DNA from: Caballeronia insecticola
GTDB lineage: Bacteria; Pseudomonadota; Gammaproteobacteria; Burkholderiales; Burkholderiaceae
Length of the DNA: 64,000 bases
Direction: 5' to 3'
Assembly (NCBI RefSeq): GCF_000402035.1
Contig: NC_021288.1
Location: 682,001 to 746,000 of the forward strand
Shown: piece by piece, positions 36,551-45,704 of the stretch
How the letters are laid out: each line of letters starts with the position of its first letter
Position numbering within the stretch: the stretch's first letter is position 1
Position numbers and translations under genes: made by a program
The notes under the pieces: model-generated
The model's input: the letters and a program-made list of their open reading frames with translations, nothing else
What the model was told of the DNA's origin: nothing
Database searches by the model: none

Positions 36551-37669
36551 TTATTTCACGTTCGCGCCGACGACCTGATCCCAGCCCTTCGTCACGACGT
36601 CCTTCGTGGCGTTCTGCTGGTCGAGCGTCGGAAAGACGGCATTGCCGTACGACGACGCGGGCGGCAGCTTCGACAGCAGCGCCTGCGGCACCTTCTTCTG
36701 CGCGACGAGTTCGTTATAGCGCATCGGATGACAGTAACCGGCCAGCCAGCCGAGTTGCCCTTCGTCGGAATAGAGGAACTCCATCCACAGCTTCGCGGCA
36801 TTCGGATGCGGCGCAAACGCGCTGATCGCCTGCACATAGACGCCCGCGACCACGCCCGTCTTCGGCACGATCACCTGCACTTTCGGATTGCCCTTGAGCG
36901 TGTCGCGGTCGGCGAGCGCGTTGTAGTCCCAGCGCACGACGATCGGCGTCGTGCCCTGCGCCAGCGACGCCGCCTTGCCGATCACCGGAACGAAGTTGCC
37001 GCTCTTGTTGAGATCGGCGAAAAACTTGAGGCCGGCCTGATCCGCCTTGCCCGCGTCGCCCTTGGTCTGCGACAGTCCCGCCGCGTAGACCGCCTGAATC
37101 GCCTGATTCGCCGAGCGCGGATCGCCCGCCAGCGACACCGCGTTGCGATATTCCGGCTTGAGCAGATCGCCCCAGTCGGCGGGCGGCTTGTCGATCATGT
37201 CGGCGTTCACTTCGAATGCAAGCACGCCGTAATAATCGCCGTACCAGTAGCCTTCGGCATCTTTCGATGCAGCCGGAATCGAATCCCACGTCGCCACCTT
37301 GTAAGGCTGCAACAAACCTTCTTTCTTCGCGGACGGACCGAATGACAAGCCGACGTCGATCACGTCGGGCGCCTGCGGTCCCTTGTTGCCCTTGTTCGCC
37401 TTGATGGCCTCGATTTCGTCGCCGGAGCCCGCGTCCGGATTGAGCTCGTTGACGTGGATGCCGTATTTCTTCTGGAACGTGTCGATGAGCGCGCCGTAGC
37501 CGCACCAGTCATGCGGCAACGCGATAGTGGTGAGTTGCCCCTCTTGCTTCGCCGCGGCGACGAGCGCATCCGATGGAGCCGCCGATGCATGTTCGAGTCC
37601 GCCTGCCGTCAGCGCGGCGCCCGCGGAAAGGGAAAGAAGCCGGCCTGCCCAGATACGCTTCATCGTCAT
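36551..37669 (-). CDS. ABC transporter substrate-binding protein, PotD/AfuA-like
   Basis: The product is 372 residues. A signal peptide ends at LEHASAAPSDA, and the mature protein has LTTIALPHDWCGYGALIDTF, VIDVGLSFGPSAKKEGLL and the conserved WDYNALADRD segment. It belongs to the spermidine/putrescine/iron binding-protein group. It is the first gene of the importer operon, with 115 bp upstream for a promoter. Unlike the other two importers in the window, this one has no catabolic gene next to it, so its ligand is open. Confidence 0.87.
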   Translation of the reverse strand: MTMKRIWAGRLLSLSAGAALTAGGLEHASAAPSDALVAAAKQEGQLTTIALPHDWCGYGALIDTFQKKYGIHVNELNPDAGSGDEIEAIKANKGNKGPQAPDVIDVGLSFGPSAKKEGLLQPYKVATWDSIPAASKDAEGYWYGDYYGVLAFEVNADMIDKPPADWGDLLKPEYRNAVSLAGDPRSANQAIQAVYAAGLSQTKGDAGKADQAGLKFFADLNKSGNFVPVIGKAASLAQGTTPIVVRWDYNALADRDTLKGNPKVQVIVPKTGVVAGVYVQAISAFAPHPNAAKLWMEFLYSDEGQLGWLAGYCHPMRYNELVAQKKVPQALLSKLPPASSYGNAVFPTLDQQNATKDVVTKGWDQVVGANVK

Positions 37670-37784
37670 TGCTGCCCCATGCCGGAAGGTAGTGCGTTGA
37701 GGAGATCCGCCGATAGCCGAAGCAGGCTAAAGTCAACGAGTCGAATTTGCAAGCTGCCAAAAACACTCGCTTATTCGCACCGGC

Positions 37785-38402
37785 TCATTCGAACGATCCG
37801 GTGCGCACCTCGCCGTCGCGCACGTAGCGCGTGACCAGCACGCCGCCCGGCGTGGCGATCGAATGCGCCAGCGTGAAGGCGGACGGCAGCGCGTCGTCGC
37901 CGAACAGTCGCCTGCCGCGCCCGAGGACCACCGGATAGATCAGCAGACGAAGCTCGTCCACCAGACCGGCGGCGAGTAGCTGGCGCACCATGTCGCCGCT
38001 GCCGAACGTCAGAAGATCGGCGTCGCCGTCATGTTGAAGCGCGCGTACCGCGTCGGCTATGTCGCCTTTTAGCGCGTGACTGTTCTGCCAGCCGAGCGCC
38101 TCGGGCCGATGTGTCGCGACGTGTTTGGGCACACCGTTGAACAGGTCCGCGATTGCGCGGCTGCCCGAATCCGCCGGCACGGTCGGCCAGTAAGCCGCGA
38201 AGATGTCGTAGGTGCGGCGTCCGAGCAGCAATTCGAACGGTTGCGAGAGCAGATCCTGCAGATGCTGGCCGATAGCTTCGTCGGCGTAAGGAACGATCCA
38301 GCCGCCCAGACGGAAATCGCCGCTTTGATCTTCTGTGGGCCCGCCCGGCGCCTGAATCGCGCCATCCAGACTGAGGAATGCGGAAACGATGAGCTTGCGC
38401 AT
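37785..38402 (-). CDS. Dihydrofolate reductase-family protein (RibD C-terminal-like)
   Basis: The product is 205 residues. MRKLIVSAFLSLDGAIQAPG at the start, LLLGRRTYDIFAAYWP, and GSGDMVRQLLAAGLVDELRLLIYPVVLGRGRRLF are those of the YyaP/YwjB-type RibD-C family, thought to be NADPH-dependent reductases of unknown substrate. It is a stand-alone protein without the deaminase half of RibD. Confidence 0.9.
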   Translation of the reverse strand: MRKLIVSAFLSLDGAIQAPGGPTEDQSGDFRLGGWIVPYADEAIGQHLQDLLSQPFELLLGRRTYDIFAAYWPTVPADSGSRAIADLFNGVPKHVATHRPEALGWQNSHALKGDIADAVRALQHDGDADLLTFGSGDMVRQLLAAGLVDELRLLIYPVVLGRGRRLFGDDALPSAFTLAHSIATPGGVLVTRYVRDGEVRTGSFE

Positions 38403-38502
38403 GAGCTTCTCCAGGTCGACGGACCCGATCGGTCCGTAGCTACGACGAACGAATCATTCGCGAATCGACAACCCGCCTGCCCGACCTGAAAAAGCCCAGC
38501 CA

Positions 38503-40170
38503 TCACTCCTTCACATGCAGCGTATCGAGCGAACGCTTGCGCAAGCGCGTGTCGTGCAGCGCGCCCGCGGCTTCTAGCACCGGATAGGCGGTCGAACAGA
38601 AGAGCGAGTTCAGGCGCTTCATGTTGCTGATGAGATCGAGATGCAGCGCGCTGGTTTCCATGCTGCGCAGGGTCTGCCCGGCCAGCCGGTCCAGATGCTT
38701 GTGCGAATAGGCGCGCTCCAGATCGCGAAAACGCTCTTTCTCGGCCAGCAGTTGTTCGGCGCAGCGCAGGTCGCTGTTGAGAAACACCGACAGCCCGAGC
38801 CGCAGATTGCTGATGAGCCGCGCATGGAGATCGTCGAGTTCGCCGAGACCCTGCTCCGAGAACGCGAGCCGTTGAGAAATCTTCTTCTCTTCGATGTCGC
38901 TCACGATCCGCTCGATGATGTCGCCCGCGTGTTCGAGATTGATCGTCAGCGAAATGATGTCGGTCCAGCGGCGGCTGTCTTTTTCGTCGAGTTGTTCGCG
39001 CGAGATCAGCGTCAGATAGTCCTTCACCTGCGCGTAGAGCTGATCGACGTCGTCGTCCATGCGCATCGTTTCCCGCGCGATGACGAGGTCGTTGCGCCTC
39101 AGCAGTTCCGACACGTTGTCGAGCATGACGCGCACGATATCGCCGATACGCAGCACTTCACGCGACGCGTTCGCAAGCGCCAGACTCGGCGTCAGCAGTC
39201 CCGCCGGATCGAGGTAAAGCGGACGGAGTTCGCCGTTTGCCACCGCGCGATCGGGCATCAGGCGGCGGCTGAGATCGGCGACGCGATCGACCAGCGAGAG
39301 GCACGCGCAGCAGCGCACCGTGTTGTAGATGACGTGGAAACCGACCACGGCCTCGCGCGGATTGGCGATCAGCATGGGCAGCCCGCGCGCGAGCAGCGCG
39401 GCGAACGGCAGGATGATCACGGCGCCCGCCAGCTTGAACGCGAAGCTGCCGACCGCGAGACGCCGCGCCGCCGCGTTCTGCGGCAACGCGTTGAGCAGAG
39501 CCAGCAGACCGCTGCCGAGATTGGCCCCGACGACGAGACACAGCGCGACCTTAAGCGAGATCACGCCCGAGGATGCGAGCGTCGCCGTGAGCAGAACGGC
39601 GGCAAGGCTCGAATACGAGATCATCGCGAAGCCCGCGCCGACGAGCGCGTCCAGCATCGTGTCGCCGGTCAGCGCGCTGAACATCACGCGGACGCCTGAG
39701 GCCTGCATCATCGGCTGCGCAGCTTCGACGATAAGATGCAGCGCCAGAAGAATCAGCCCGAGCCCGATGATCGCGCGCCCCGCCTGCCCCGCCCGCGTCT
39801 GCTTGCGGGTGAGGAACAGCGGCACGCCGAACAGGATCAGGAGCGGCGAGAGCCATGAAAGATCGAGCGTGAGCACGCGCGCCATCAGCGCCGTGCCGAC
39901 ATCCGCGCCGAGCATGACAGTCAGGCCGCTTGCGAGCGGCACCAGTCCCTGCGCGGCGAACGACGTGAGGATGACGGCGGTCGCGTTGCTGCTCTGCACG
40001 AGGCTCGTGACGCCGATCCCCGACAGGAACGCGCGCATTCGGCTGCCCGTGCTGCGGCCGAGAATCGCGCGAAGATCGGCGCCGAGGACGCGGAGAATGC
40101 CAGTACGGACGATGTGCGAGCCCCACACCAGCAGGGCGACGCCGGACAACAGATTGAGCAGAATCAGCAC
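38503..40170 (-). CDS. Na/Pi-cotransporter II-related protein with PhoU-like C-terminal region
   Basis: The product is 555 residues. The N-terminal part (about 1-320) is hydrophobic with the repeated NptA motifs SLVQSSNATAVILTSFAAQG and VGANLGSGLLALLNALP. The C-terminal 220 residues are helical and charged, with two PhoU-like segments (NVSELLRRNDLVIARETMRM, LEHAGDIIERIVSDIEEKK). Proteins of this type import phosphate or adjust phosphate flux. It is divergent from the KaiC-like gene with 240 bp between them. Confidence 0.9.
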   Translation of the reverse strand: MLILLNLLSGVALLVWGSHIVRTGILRVLGADLRAILGRSTGSRMRAFLSGIGVTSLVQSSNATAVILTSFAAQGLVPLASGLTVMLGADVGTALMARVLTLDLSWLSPLLILFGVPLFLTRKQTRAGQAGRAIIGLGLILLALHLIVEAAQPMMQASGVRVMFSALTGDTMLDALVGAGFAMISYSSLAAVLLTATLASSGVISLKVALCLVVGANLGSGLLALLNALPQNAAARRLAVGSFAFKLAGAVIILPFAALLARGLPMLIANPREAVVGFHVIYNTVRCCACLSLVDRVADLSRRLMPDRAVANGELRPLYLDPAGLLTPSLALANASREVLRIGDIVRVMLDNVSELLRRNDLVIARETMRMDDDVDQLYAQVKDYLTLISREQLDEKDSRRWTDIISLTINLEHAGDIIERIVSDIEEKKISQRLAFSEQGLGELDDLHARLISNLRLGLSVFLNSDLRCAEQLLAEKERFRDLERAYSHKHLDRLAGQTLRSMETSALHLDLISNMKRLNSLFCSTAYPVLEAAGALHDTRLRKRSLDTLHVKE

Positions 40171-40410
40171 AGCAGATCGAATTCCTCAGAGACGGATGTG
40201 ACGCAACGCTGAATTGTGACAGTAATGTTACACAGAACTGCCGTGGTGGAGGAAACTTATCCTCTGAGCGATTAACTCACGAAAGCCCGTGAATCGGGCG
40301 TCGAAAAGTGTTCGTACGTCGCTTACTGTTTTAGTCATACCGCTGGCCCGCTTATTGCAAGCAGCGCGTGGCATCAACCTTTTAGCCGTCTTCGACCTCA
40401 AATACGCGCC
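40171..40410. promoter_or_regulatory. Divergent promoter region between the Na/Pi gene and the KaiC-like gene
   Basis: This 240-bp gap is AT-richer than its surroundings and holds several short inverted repeats: CTCAGAG near 40184 with CTCTGAG near 40261, GAGGA/TCCTC around 40247-40262, and TCACG/CGTGA around 40277-40292. No coding sequence is seen. It must carry both promoters. No clear ribosome site is visible before the KaiC-like ATG, so its start is less certain than most. Confidence 0.4.
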
Positions 40411-41937
40411 ATGCTCGACACGACCGACACGAACACCGCGATCCAGCCCGGCCGTATACCGACCGGTGTCGATGGCATCGACGACATTCTGAGCGGTGGG
40501 CTCACGCCTCATCGCATGTACCTGATCGAGGGCGCACCGGGCGCCGGTAAAACGACCCTCGCCTTGCAGTTCTTACTCAAAGGCGCGGAGATTGGCGAGC
40601 CCGGGCTCTATGTGACCTTGTCGGAGACGAAGGCGGAACTCGTCGCGGTGGCGCAGAGCCACGGCTGGGATACCGGACGTTTCACGATCATCGAGCTGCT
40701 GTCGGACGAAGGGCTCGACCCGCGCTACGAGCAGACCGTGCTGCATCCGGCCGAAGTCGAGCTGGGCGAAACCGTGCGCGACGTGATCGCGAAAGTCGAT
40801 GAGCTGAGACCCACTCGCCTTGTGTTCGACAGCCTGTCCGAGCTGCGCATGCTGTCGCAGAACTCGCTGCGCTATCGCCGTCAGATTCTTGCGCTGAAGC
40901 GTTATTTCGCGACGCGCGCCTGCACGGTGATGCTGCTCGACGACAACACGTCTGAGCCCGGCGACCTGCAACTGCACAGCATCGCGCATGGCGTCATCAG
41001 CCTCGACAATCTCGTGCACGACTACGGCGGCGAGCGCCGCCGCCTGCGCATTGCGAAGATGCGCGGCATCCGCTTTCGCGAAGGCTTTCACGACATGACG
41101 CTCAAGACGGGCGGCATCGAGGTTTATCCGCGGCTCATCGCGGCCGAGCATCACACCGACTATTCGGCGAACCCGCTCTCCACGGGCACCGAAGGTCTGG
41201 ATGCGCTGCTGGGTGGCGGACTCGTGCCGGGGACCAATGCGCTGATTGTCGGACCTTCGGGCGTCGGCAAGACGACGACGGTCGCATCATGCTTGCTCGC
41301 CGCGCTCCGACGCGGCGAAGCCTGCGTCTACTATTTGTTCGACGAGACGCGGCCCACGCTCCTGCGCCGCTCGATCAATCTGGGCATCGATCTCAGGCCG
41401 TACCTCGAAAACGGCCTGCTGACGCTGCGCCAGATCGATCCCGCGGAAATCTCGCCCGGCGAATTCGCGAGCGACGTGCGCAAGAGCGTCGAGCAGGACG
41501 GCGCGCGCTTCGTCGCCATCGACAGTCTGAACGCCTACTTGCAGGCGATGCCGGGCGAACGCTATCTGCTCTTGCAGATGCACGAACTGCTCACGTATCT
41601 GAACCAGCGCGGCGTCATCACGATGCTGGTGCTCGGGCAGCACGGCATTATCGGCGAGGTGCAGAGCGATATCGACATCAGCTATCTCAGCGACGTGGTC
41701 GTGCTGTTCCGCTATTTCGAGCGCGCGGGCGAAGTGCTCACGGCCATCACCGCCGTCAAGAGCCGTTCGAACGGACATGAACGCTCGATTCGCCAGTTCC
41801 GGCTCGGCAGCGGCGGCCTGAATGTCGGCGAGGCGCTGCGCGATTTCGAAGGCATCCTGAGCGGCCTGCCCAGCTACCGGGGCGACACCGCGATGCTTCC
41901 CGGCACCGGGGGCGAGCCCGCATCGCCCGCCGGCTGA
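40411..41937 (+). CDS. KaiC-like protein with two RecA-type ATPase domains
   Basis: The product is 508 residues. Domain 1 has Walker A GAPGAGKT (41-48) and an acidic pair position occupied by S71-E72. Domain 2 has GPSGVGKT (281-288) and D311-E312. The C-terminal segment aligns with circadian KaiC over its phosphorylation loop (ISYLSDVVVLFRYFERAGE), where the two phosphosites would be S424 and Y425. Both KaiC domains are full length. No kaiA or kaiB is nearby, and a histidine kinase gene follows after 4 bp. This suggests an ATP-driven signalling pair of the KaiC2/KaiC-histidine-kinase kind, not necessarily a clock. Confidence 0.88.
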   Translation: MLDTTDTNTAIQPGRIPTGVDGIDDILSGGLTPHRMYLIEGAPGAGKTTLALQFLLKGAEIGEPGLYVTLSETKAELVAVAQSHGWDTGRFTIIELLSDEGLDPRYEQTVLHPAEVELGETVRDVIAKVDELRPTRLVFDSLSELRMLSQNSLRYRRQILALKRYFATRACTVMLLDDNTSEPGDLQLHSIAHGVISLDNLVHDYGGERRRLRIAKMRGIRFREGFHDMTLKTGGIEVYPRLIAAEHHTDYSANPLSTGTEGLDALLGGGLVPGTNALIVGPSGVGKTTTVASCLLAALRRGEACVYYLFDETRPTLLRRSINLGIDLRPYLENGLLTLRQIDPAEISPGEFASDVRKSVEQDGARFVAIDSLNAYLQAMPGERYLLLQMHELLTYLNQRGVITMLVLGQHGIIGEVQSDIDISYLSDVVVLFRYFERAGEVLTAITAVKSRSNGHERSIRQFRLGSGGLNVGEALRDFEGILSGLPSYRGDTAMLPGTGGEPASPAG

Positions 41938-41941
41938 CGTC

Positions 41942-43627
41942 ATGGAGTATCGCGTATTGATCGTGGCGCCCTTCGGCCGCGACGCCGACGTGATCGTCGA
42001 CGTCCTCGCAACCGATGACCGACGCTGCTTTGTCTGCGCCGATTCGCCCGCGCTCGTCGCCGAGCTCGAACGCGGCGCGGGCGTGGCCATCGTCACCGAG
42101 GAGTCGTTGGCCAACGACGATGCCCGCGCGCTCGCGGCCTGGCTCGAAGCGCAGCCCGCCTGGTCCGATTTCCCGATCGTGCTGCTCTCGGGCCGGCTCG
42201 CGGGCCGCCGCTCGGACGCGAGCATCGACATGCTCGAGCGACTCGGCAATGTGCTCGTGCTCGAACGGCCGCTCAACTCGGAGACGTTGCGGCGGGCCGT
42301 GGCATCGTCGTTGCGGGCGCGCGCGCGGCAGTACGATTCGCGCAGGCATCTCGCCGAATCCGGGCAGCATCTGATCGAGCGCGCCCGGGCGCAGGAAGCG
42401 CTCGAACGTCTCAACGAATCGCTCGAAAGCCGCATCGAAGAACGCACGCAGGAACTGGCATCGGCGAACAACCGGCTCATGAAGGAGATTCACGAACGCG
42501 CCAAGGTGCAGGCGGTGCTCGTGCAGTCGCAAAAAATGGAAGCGCTCGGGCAACTGACGGGCGGCATCGCGCACGACTTCAACAATCTGCTGAACGTCAT
42601 CATGGCCAATGCGGAACTGCTCTCGCGCATCAGCGCCGACGAGCGCGTGCGCAAGATGGCCGCCACCACCAAGCGCGCCACCGAACGCGGCGCCAAGCTC
42701 ACCGCGCAGTTGCTGTCGTTTTCCCGCACGAGCAATCTCGATCTCAAGTCCGTCAACGTCGCCTCGTTGCTGCACGGCATGCGCGACATCATTTCGATTT
42801 CGCTCGGCTCGACGATCGCGTTCTCGACCACATCCGATTCCGCCGATCTCTGGACCCAGGCCGACGCCAATCAGCTCGAACTGGCCGTGCTCAATCTCGC
42901 GATCAACGCGCGCGACGCCATGCCGCGCGGCGGCCGTCTCTCGATTCACGCGGGCGAACGCGCCGCGCCCGACGAATCGCTCGCCGCGGGACGTTACGTG
43001 GTGATCAGCGTGAGCGATTCGGGCTCGGGCATCGACCCGGGCGTGCTGTCGCGCGTGTTCGATCCGTTCTTCACGACCAAGCCGGTGGGCAAGGGAACCG
43101 GCCTCGGCCTGAGTCAGGTCTACGGCATTGCGCGGCAGGCGGGCGGCGTGGCGCGCATCGAGAGCGAGCCGGGCGCGGGTACCACTGTGCAGATGTGGTT
43201 GCCGCTCAGCGCAAGCGACTCGCCCGAGACGATCGCCGATGCCGATCCGCACGACGACACGCAGAAGGCCTATCGCATTCTCGTCATCGAGGACGACGAG
43301 GACGTGCGCACGATGATCGTCGAATGTCTCGAAGCGCTCGGCCATCACGTGACCTGCGCGCGCGACGGGCAAAGCGGCCTCGACCGCCTGCGCGCCGACG
43401 CGCCCGATCTGATGATGGTCGATTACGCGATGCCCGGCATGAACGGCATGCAGGTGCTCGCCAGCGCCCGCGAGATGCGTGACGATCTGCCGGTGATCCT
43501 CGCGACGGGCTACGCGGACGTCGATCTATCGACCATCACCGACCGGCGTTTCACCGCGCTGCGCAAGCCGTTTCAACTCGAAGATCTCGCGCGCGCGGTG
43601 CGTCTCGCGTTGAAGACCGCGAGCTGA
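41942..43627 (+). CDS. Hybrid sensor histidine kinase with N-terminal pseudo-receiver and C-terminal receiver
   Basis: The product is 561 residues with no membrane segment. Residues 1-125 look like a receiver fold but lack the usual phospho-Asp (VAIVTEESL at that place). A coiled coil (about 140-195) leads to the dimerisation H-box [16 protein letters not shown] and an ATPase domain with N box [12 protein letters not shown]1 [10 protein letters not shown] and G2 [12 protein letters not shown]-terminal receiver has EDDED and the phospho-Asp in [12 protein letters not shown]. It is coupled to the KaiC-like gene by a 4-bp gap and probably takes its input from that protein. Confidence 0.9.
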   Translation: MEYRVLIVAPFGRDADVIVDVLATDDRRCFVCADSPALVAELERGAGVAIVTEESLANDDARALAAWLEAQPAWSDFPIVLLSGRLAGRRSDASIDMLERLGNVLVLERPLNSETLRRAVASSLRARARQYDSRRHLAESGQHLIERARAQEALERLNESLESRIEERTQELASANNRLMKEIHERAKVQAVLVQSQKMEALGQLTGGIAHDFNNLLNVIMANAELLSRISADERVRKMAATTKRATERGAKLTAQLLSFSRTSNLDLKSVNVASLLHGMRDIISISLGSTIAFSTTSDSADLWTQADANQLELAVLNLAINARDAMPRGGRLSIHAGERAAPDESLAAGRYVVISVSDSGSGIDPGVLSRVFDPFFTTKPVGKGTGLGLSQVYGIARQAGGVARIESEPGAGTTVQMWLPLSASDSPETIADADPHDDTQKAYRILVIEDDEDVRTMIVECLEALGHHVTCARDGQSGLDRLRADAPDLMMVDYAMPGMNGMQVLASAREMRDDLPVILATGYADVDLSTITDRRFTALRKPFQLEDLARAVRLALKTAS

Positions 43628-43658
43628 AGCGCCGGGTTTTGCCACGAGTCTTGCCACA

Positions 43659-44504
43659 TCAGCGATGCTGCGCGTGGCGTGCGAGCAGTTGCTGGTGGCG
43701 CGTCTCGGTTTCGTCATCGGCGGGAAACATGCATTCGAGCCGCAGTTCCTGCGCCGCGACATTCTGCGGCGCGCCGACCGTTGTGACCATCGAGAAATAG
43801 CGCAGCACGGCGCCTTCGCTCACTAAGCTCAGCGGAATGACGGGCGTCGTGGGCGACGCCGATGTACCGCGATGCGTCTTCCAGTCGCGCGGAACGTCGG
43901 GGTACGCCAATAGTTCGTCGAGCAAACGCTTGACGCCGGCGTCGGCCACATGACCCACCGTCTCGCGATACACGCGTTGCAGCAGACTGCGCGAGACCGT
44001 GTCCCAGTCGGCTAAGAACGGACGCATGCCGTGCGGATCGAAGATCAGATGCAGCATGTTGCGCGGACCTTCGCGCGCGGCCATGTCGATGAAACAGCCG
44101 AAGAAGCGCGGCGCCGCTTCGTTGGTCATCAGCACGTTCCAGTGGCGGTCCATGACGATCGCCGGAAACGGCTCATGCTGCCGCACGACGCGTTCGAGCG
44201 CGCGAATCACGCCGTGCATTTCCTGCGCATTCCACGGCGCCTCCGAATAGACCGGCGCGTAGCCTGCGGCGAGCAGCAGCGCGTTGCGTTCGCGCAGCGG
44301 CACATCGAGCGTCTGTGCAAGCGTGAGCAGCGTGTCGCGGCCCGGCACGCTGCGCCCGCTTTCGATGAAACTGATCTGACGCTGCGACACGCCCGCATCG
44401 AGCGACAGATCGAGCTGACTCACGCCGCGCACGTCGCGCCAGTAGCGCAGCAGATCGCCGAGTTCGACCGGCTGCGCGTTCGGATCGGGACGGTTCGCGT
44501 TCAT
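43659..44504 (-). CDS. XRE-family regulator with MmyB-like ligand-binding domain
   Basis: The product is 281 residues. The N-terminal helix-turn-helix (LGDLLRYWRDVRGVSQLDLS, then DAGVSQRQISFIESGRSVPG) is followed by the MmyB-type domain (ERNALLLAAGYAPVYSEAPW, VMDRHWNVLMTNEAAPRFF), which resembles a PAS-like fatty-acid-binding module in related proteins. A GAGGAAA site precedes the ATG. It is downstream of the carboxymuconolactone-decarboxylase-like gene by 24 bp and probably controls it, with the ATTACA/TGTAAT palindrome upstream as a candidate site. Confidence 0.9.
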   Translation of the reverse strand: MNANRPDPNAQPVELGDLLRYWRDVRGVSQLDLSLDAGVSQRQISFIESGRSVPGRDTLLTLAQTLDVPLRERNALLLAAGYAPVYSEAPWNAQEMHGVIRALERVVRQHEPFPAIVMDRHWNVLMTNEAAPRFFGCFIDMAAREGPRNMLHLIFDPHGMRPFLADWDTVSRSLLQRVYRETVGHVADAGVKRLLDELLAYPDVPRDWKTHRGTSASPTTPVIPLSLVSEGAVLRYFSMVTTVGAPQNVAAQELRLECMFPADDETETRHQQLLARHAQHR

Positions 44505-44528
44505 CGCATTTCCTCGACAGACGATGCT

Positions 44529-45086
44529 TCAAAGAACCGGCGCATGCCAGACGAACGCCTCGAACTGCGCTTCGAGCGGCGGCTGCGTCACGCTGGCGAC
44601 GTAGTTCGTGATCGTCGATGCGGCGACGACCGCGATCACTTCGAGTATCTGTTCGGCGCTGAAACCGGCGTCGAGAAAGCGTTGCTGGTCGGCTTCGGTA
44701 AGACGCCCGCGCTTGCCGATCAGCGTTCGCGCCAGCGTCGACAGCGCGGCCAGTGCGGCGTCGGCAGGTAACGCGCCGTGGCGGATCGCGTCGACATCGG
44801 CGGGCGGCACGCCTTGCTTCAATGCGAGCGCCGTGTGGAACGCGACGGGCCATTCGCTTGCGTTCGTGACTGCGTTGGTGAGCAACAGCGTCTGAATCTG
44901 CGGCTCGGTCAGACTGCTTGCATGCACGCGTTCGAACAGGCCGACGAAGCCGTTGAGCAGCACCGGCGATGCAGCCATCGTGCCCGCGATGTTCGGGATC
45001 AGCCCGAATGCGTTTTGCAGTTGTTGGAGCGCGGGTTGTGATTGCGCGGGAGCGGTGTCGGGCGTGTGGACGGGGTAGCTGGACAT
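44529..45086 (-). CDS. Carboxymuconolactone decarboxylase/AhpD-family protein
   Basis: The product is 185 residues. ALQQLQNAFGLIPNIAGTMA, VLLNGFVGLFERVHASSLTE, and a helical core with FHTALALKQGV fit the CMD family. The usual CxxC redox pair of AhpD is not seen in the core (LLLTNAVTNASEWPVAFH), so a peroxidase-reductant role is doubtful. It is probably the regulated partner gene of the XRE regulator. Confidence 0.87.
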   Translation of the reverse strand: MSSYPVHTPDTAPAQSQPALQQLQNAFGLIPNIAGTMAASPVLLNGFVGLFERVHASSLTEPQIQTLLLTNAVTNASEWPVAFHTALALKQGVPPADVDAIRHGALPADAALAALSTLARTLIGKRGRLTEADQQRFLDAGFSAEQILEVIAVVAASTITNYVASVTQPPLEAQFEAFVWHAPVL

Positions 45087-45704
45087 GGTATCTCCTTCGA
45101 TGGGCGCTGCCGGGAGGGCGGCGCGATAAGCAAAGGTTAGAGATGGCCGTGTGTGGGGACAATTACATGCGGTGTAATGATGGGGGATGCGAAAAAATGA
45201 TCTCGCATCAGCAGGTTAGGCCCGGTTAGATACGTTTTAGGCCTGTTCAAAAATGCGCAATTGGGCACTATTGGAATCAACTAGTTACAGTGCCGTTCCA
45301 GACTGCACTTACTGGATATCCTGACGTCCGCTACGTGACTCTCAGGTTTCAGCGCGCGCGCATGGTGACGCCGGCGATCCGCGAAGTCTCCGCCCCGAGT
45401 TCAAGGCGTTGGAGCGCGAGCGCAGCGGTACGCCCCTCTCCAACGTCCGAATGGTCTGGCGCTCGAAATCCGGCGCGTCGGCGTGATCGACGACGCGCCG
45501 AAGGAAAAAAAAGAGCCGTGGCAGCGGCCCATCTGCTGACGCCATATGAAGCGCGACCCTTGCAATCCGACACTGAAGAGCAACAAGCGCGCTTCGGACG
45601 TCATCTAGATTCAATACCACGCCTCCTTCTGTACGCACCGCACCCGCTGCCGGCAGGATCGCGGCGAACTCGCGCCAGGGAACCGACGTTTGTCGATATC
45701 GAGA
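45087..45704. other. 618-bp region without a supported gene
   Basis: It begins with the promoter side of the CMD-like gene and contains the palindrome at 45162-45178. From about 45370 a plus-strand frame reads like a protein end (PEFKALERERSGTPLSN, then VRMVWRSKSG) before a stop at about 45485, followed by frames full of stops. This may be the relic of a gene lost when the tail-fibre island formed. I see no RNA gene or insertion sequence here. Confidence 0.4.
45162..45178. promoter_or_regulatory. ATTACA-N5-TGTAAT palindrome upstream of the CMD-XRE operon
   Basis: ATTACA (45162-45167) and TGTAAT (45173-45178) form a perfect inverted repeat with a 5-base spacer, about 76 bp upstream of the CMD-family start. 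XRE/MmyB regulators bind such 17-bp palindromes, so the downstream regulator is the likely ligand. The palindrome is seen directly; the assignment is inference. Confidence 0.5.

Noticed and set aside
40411..43627. A full cyanobacterial-type Kai clock
   Set aside because: No KaiA or KaiB gene is visible near the KaiC-like gene, and the second phosphosite is Tyr rather than Thr, so a true clock cannot be claimed.
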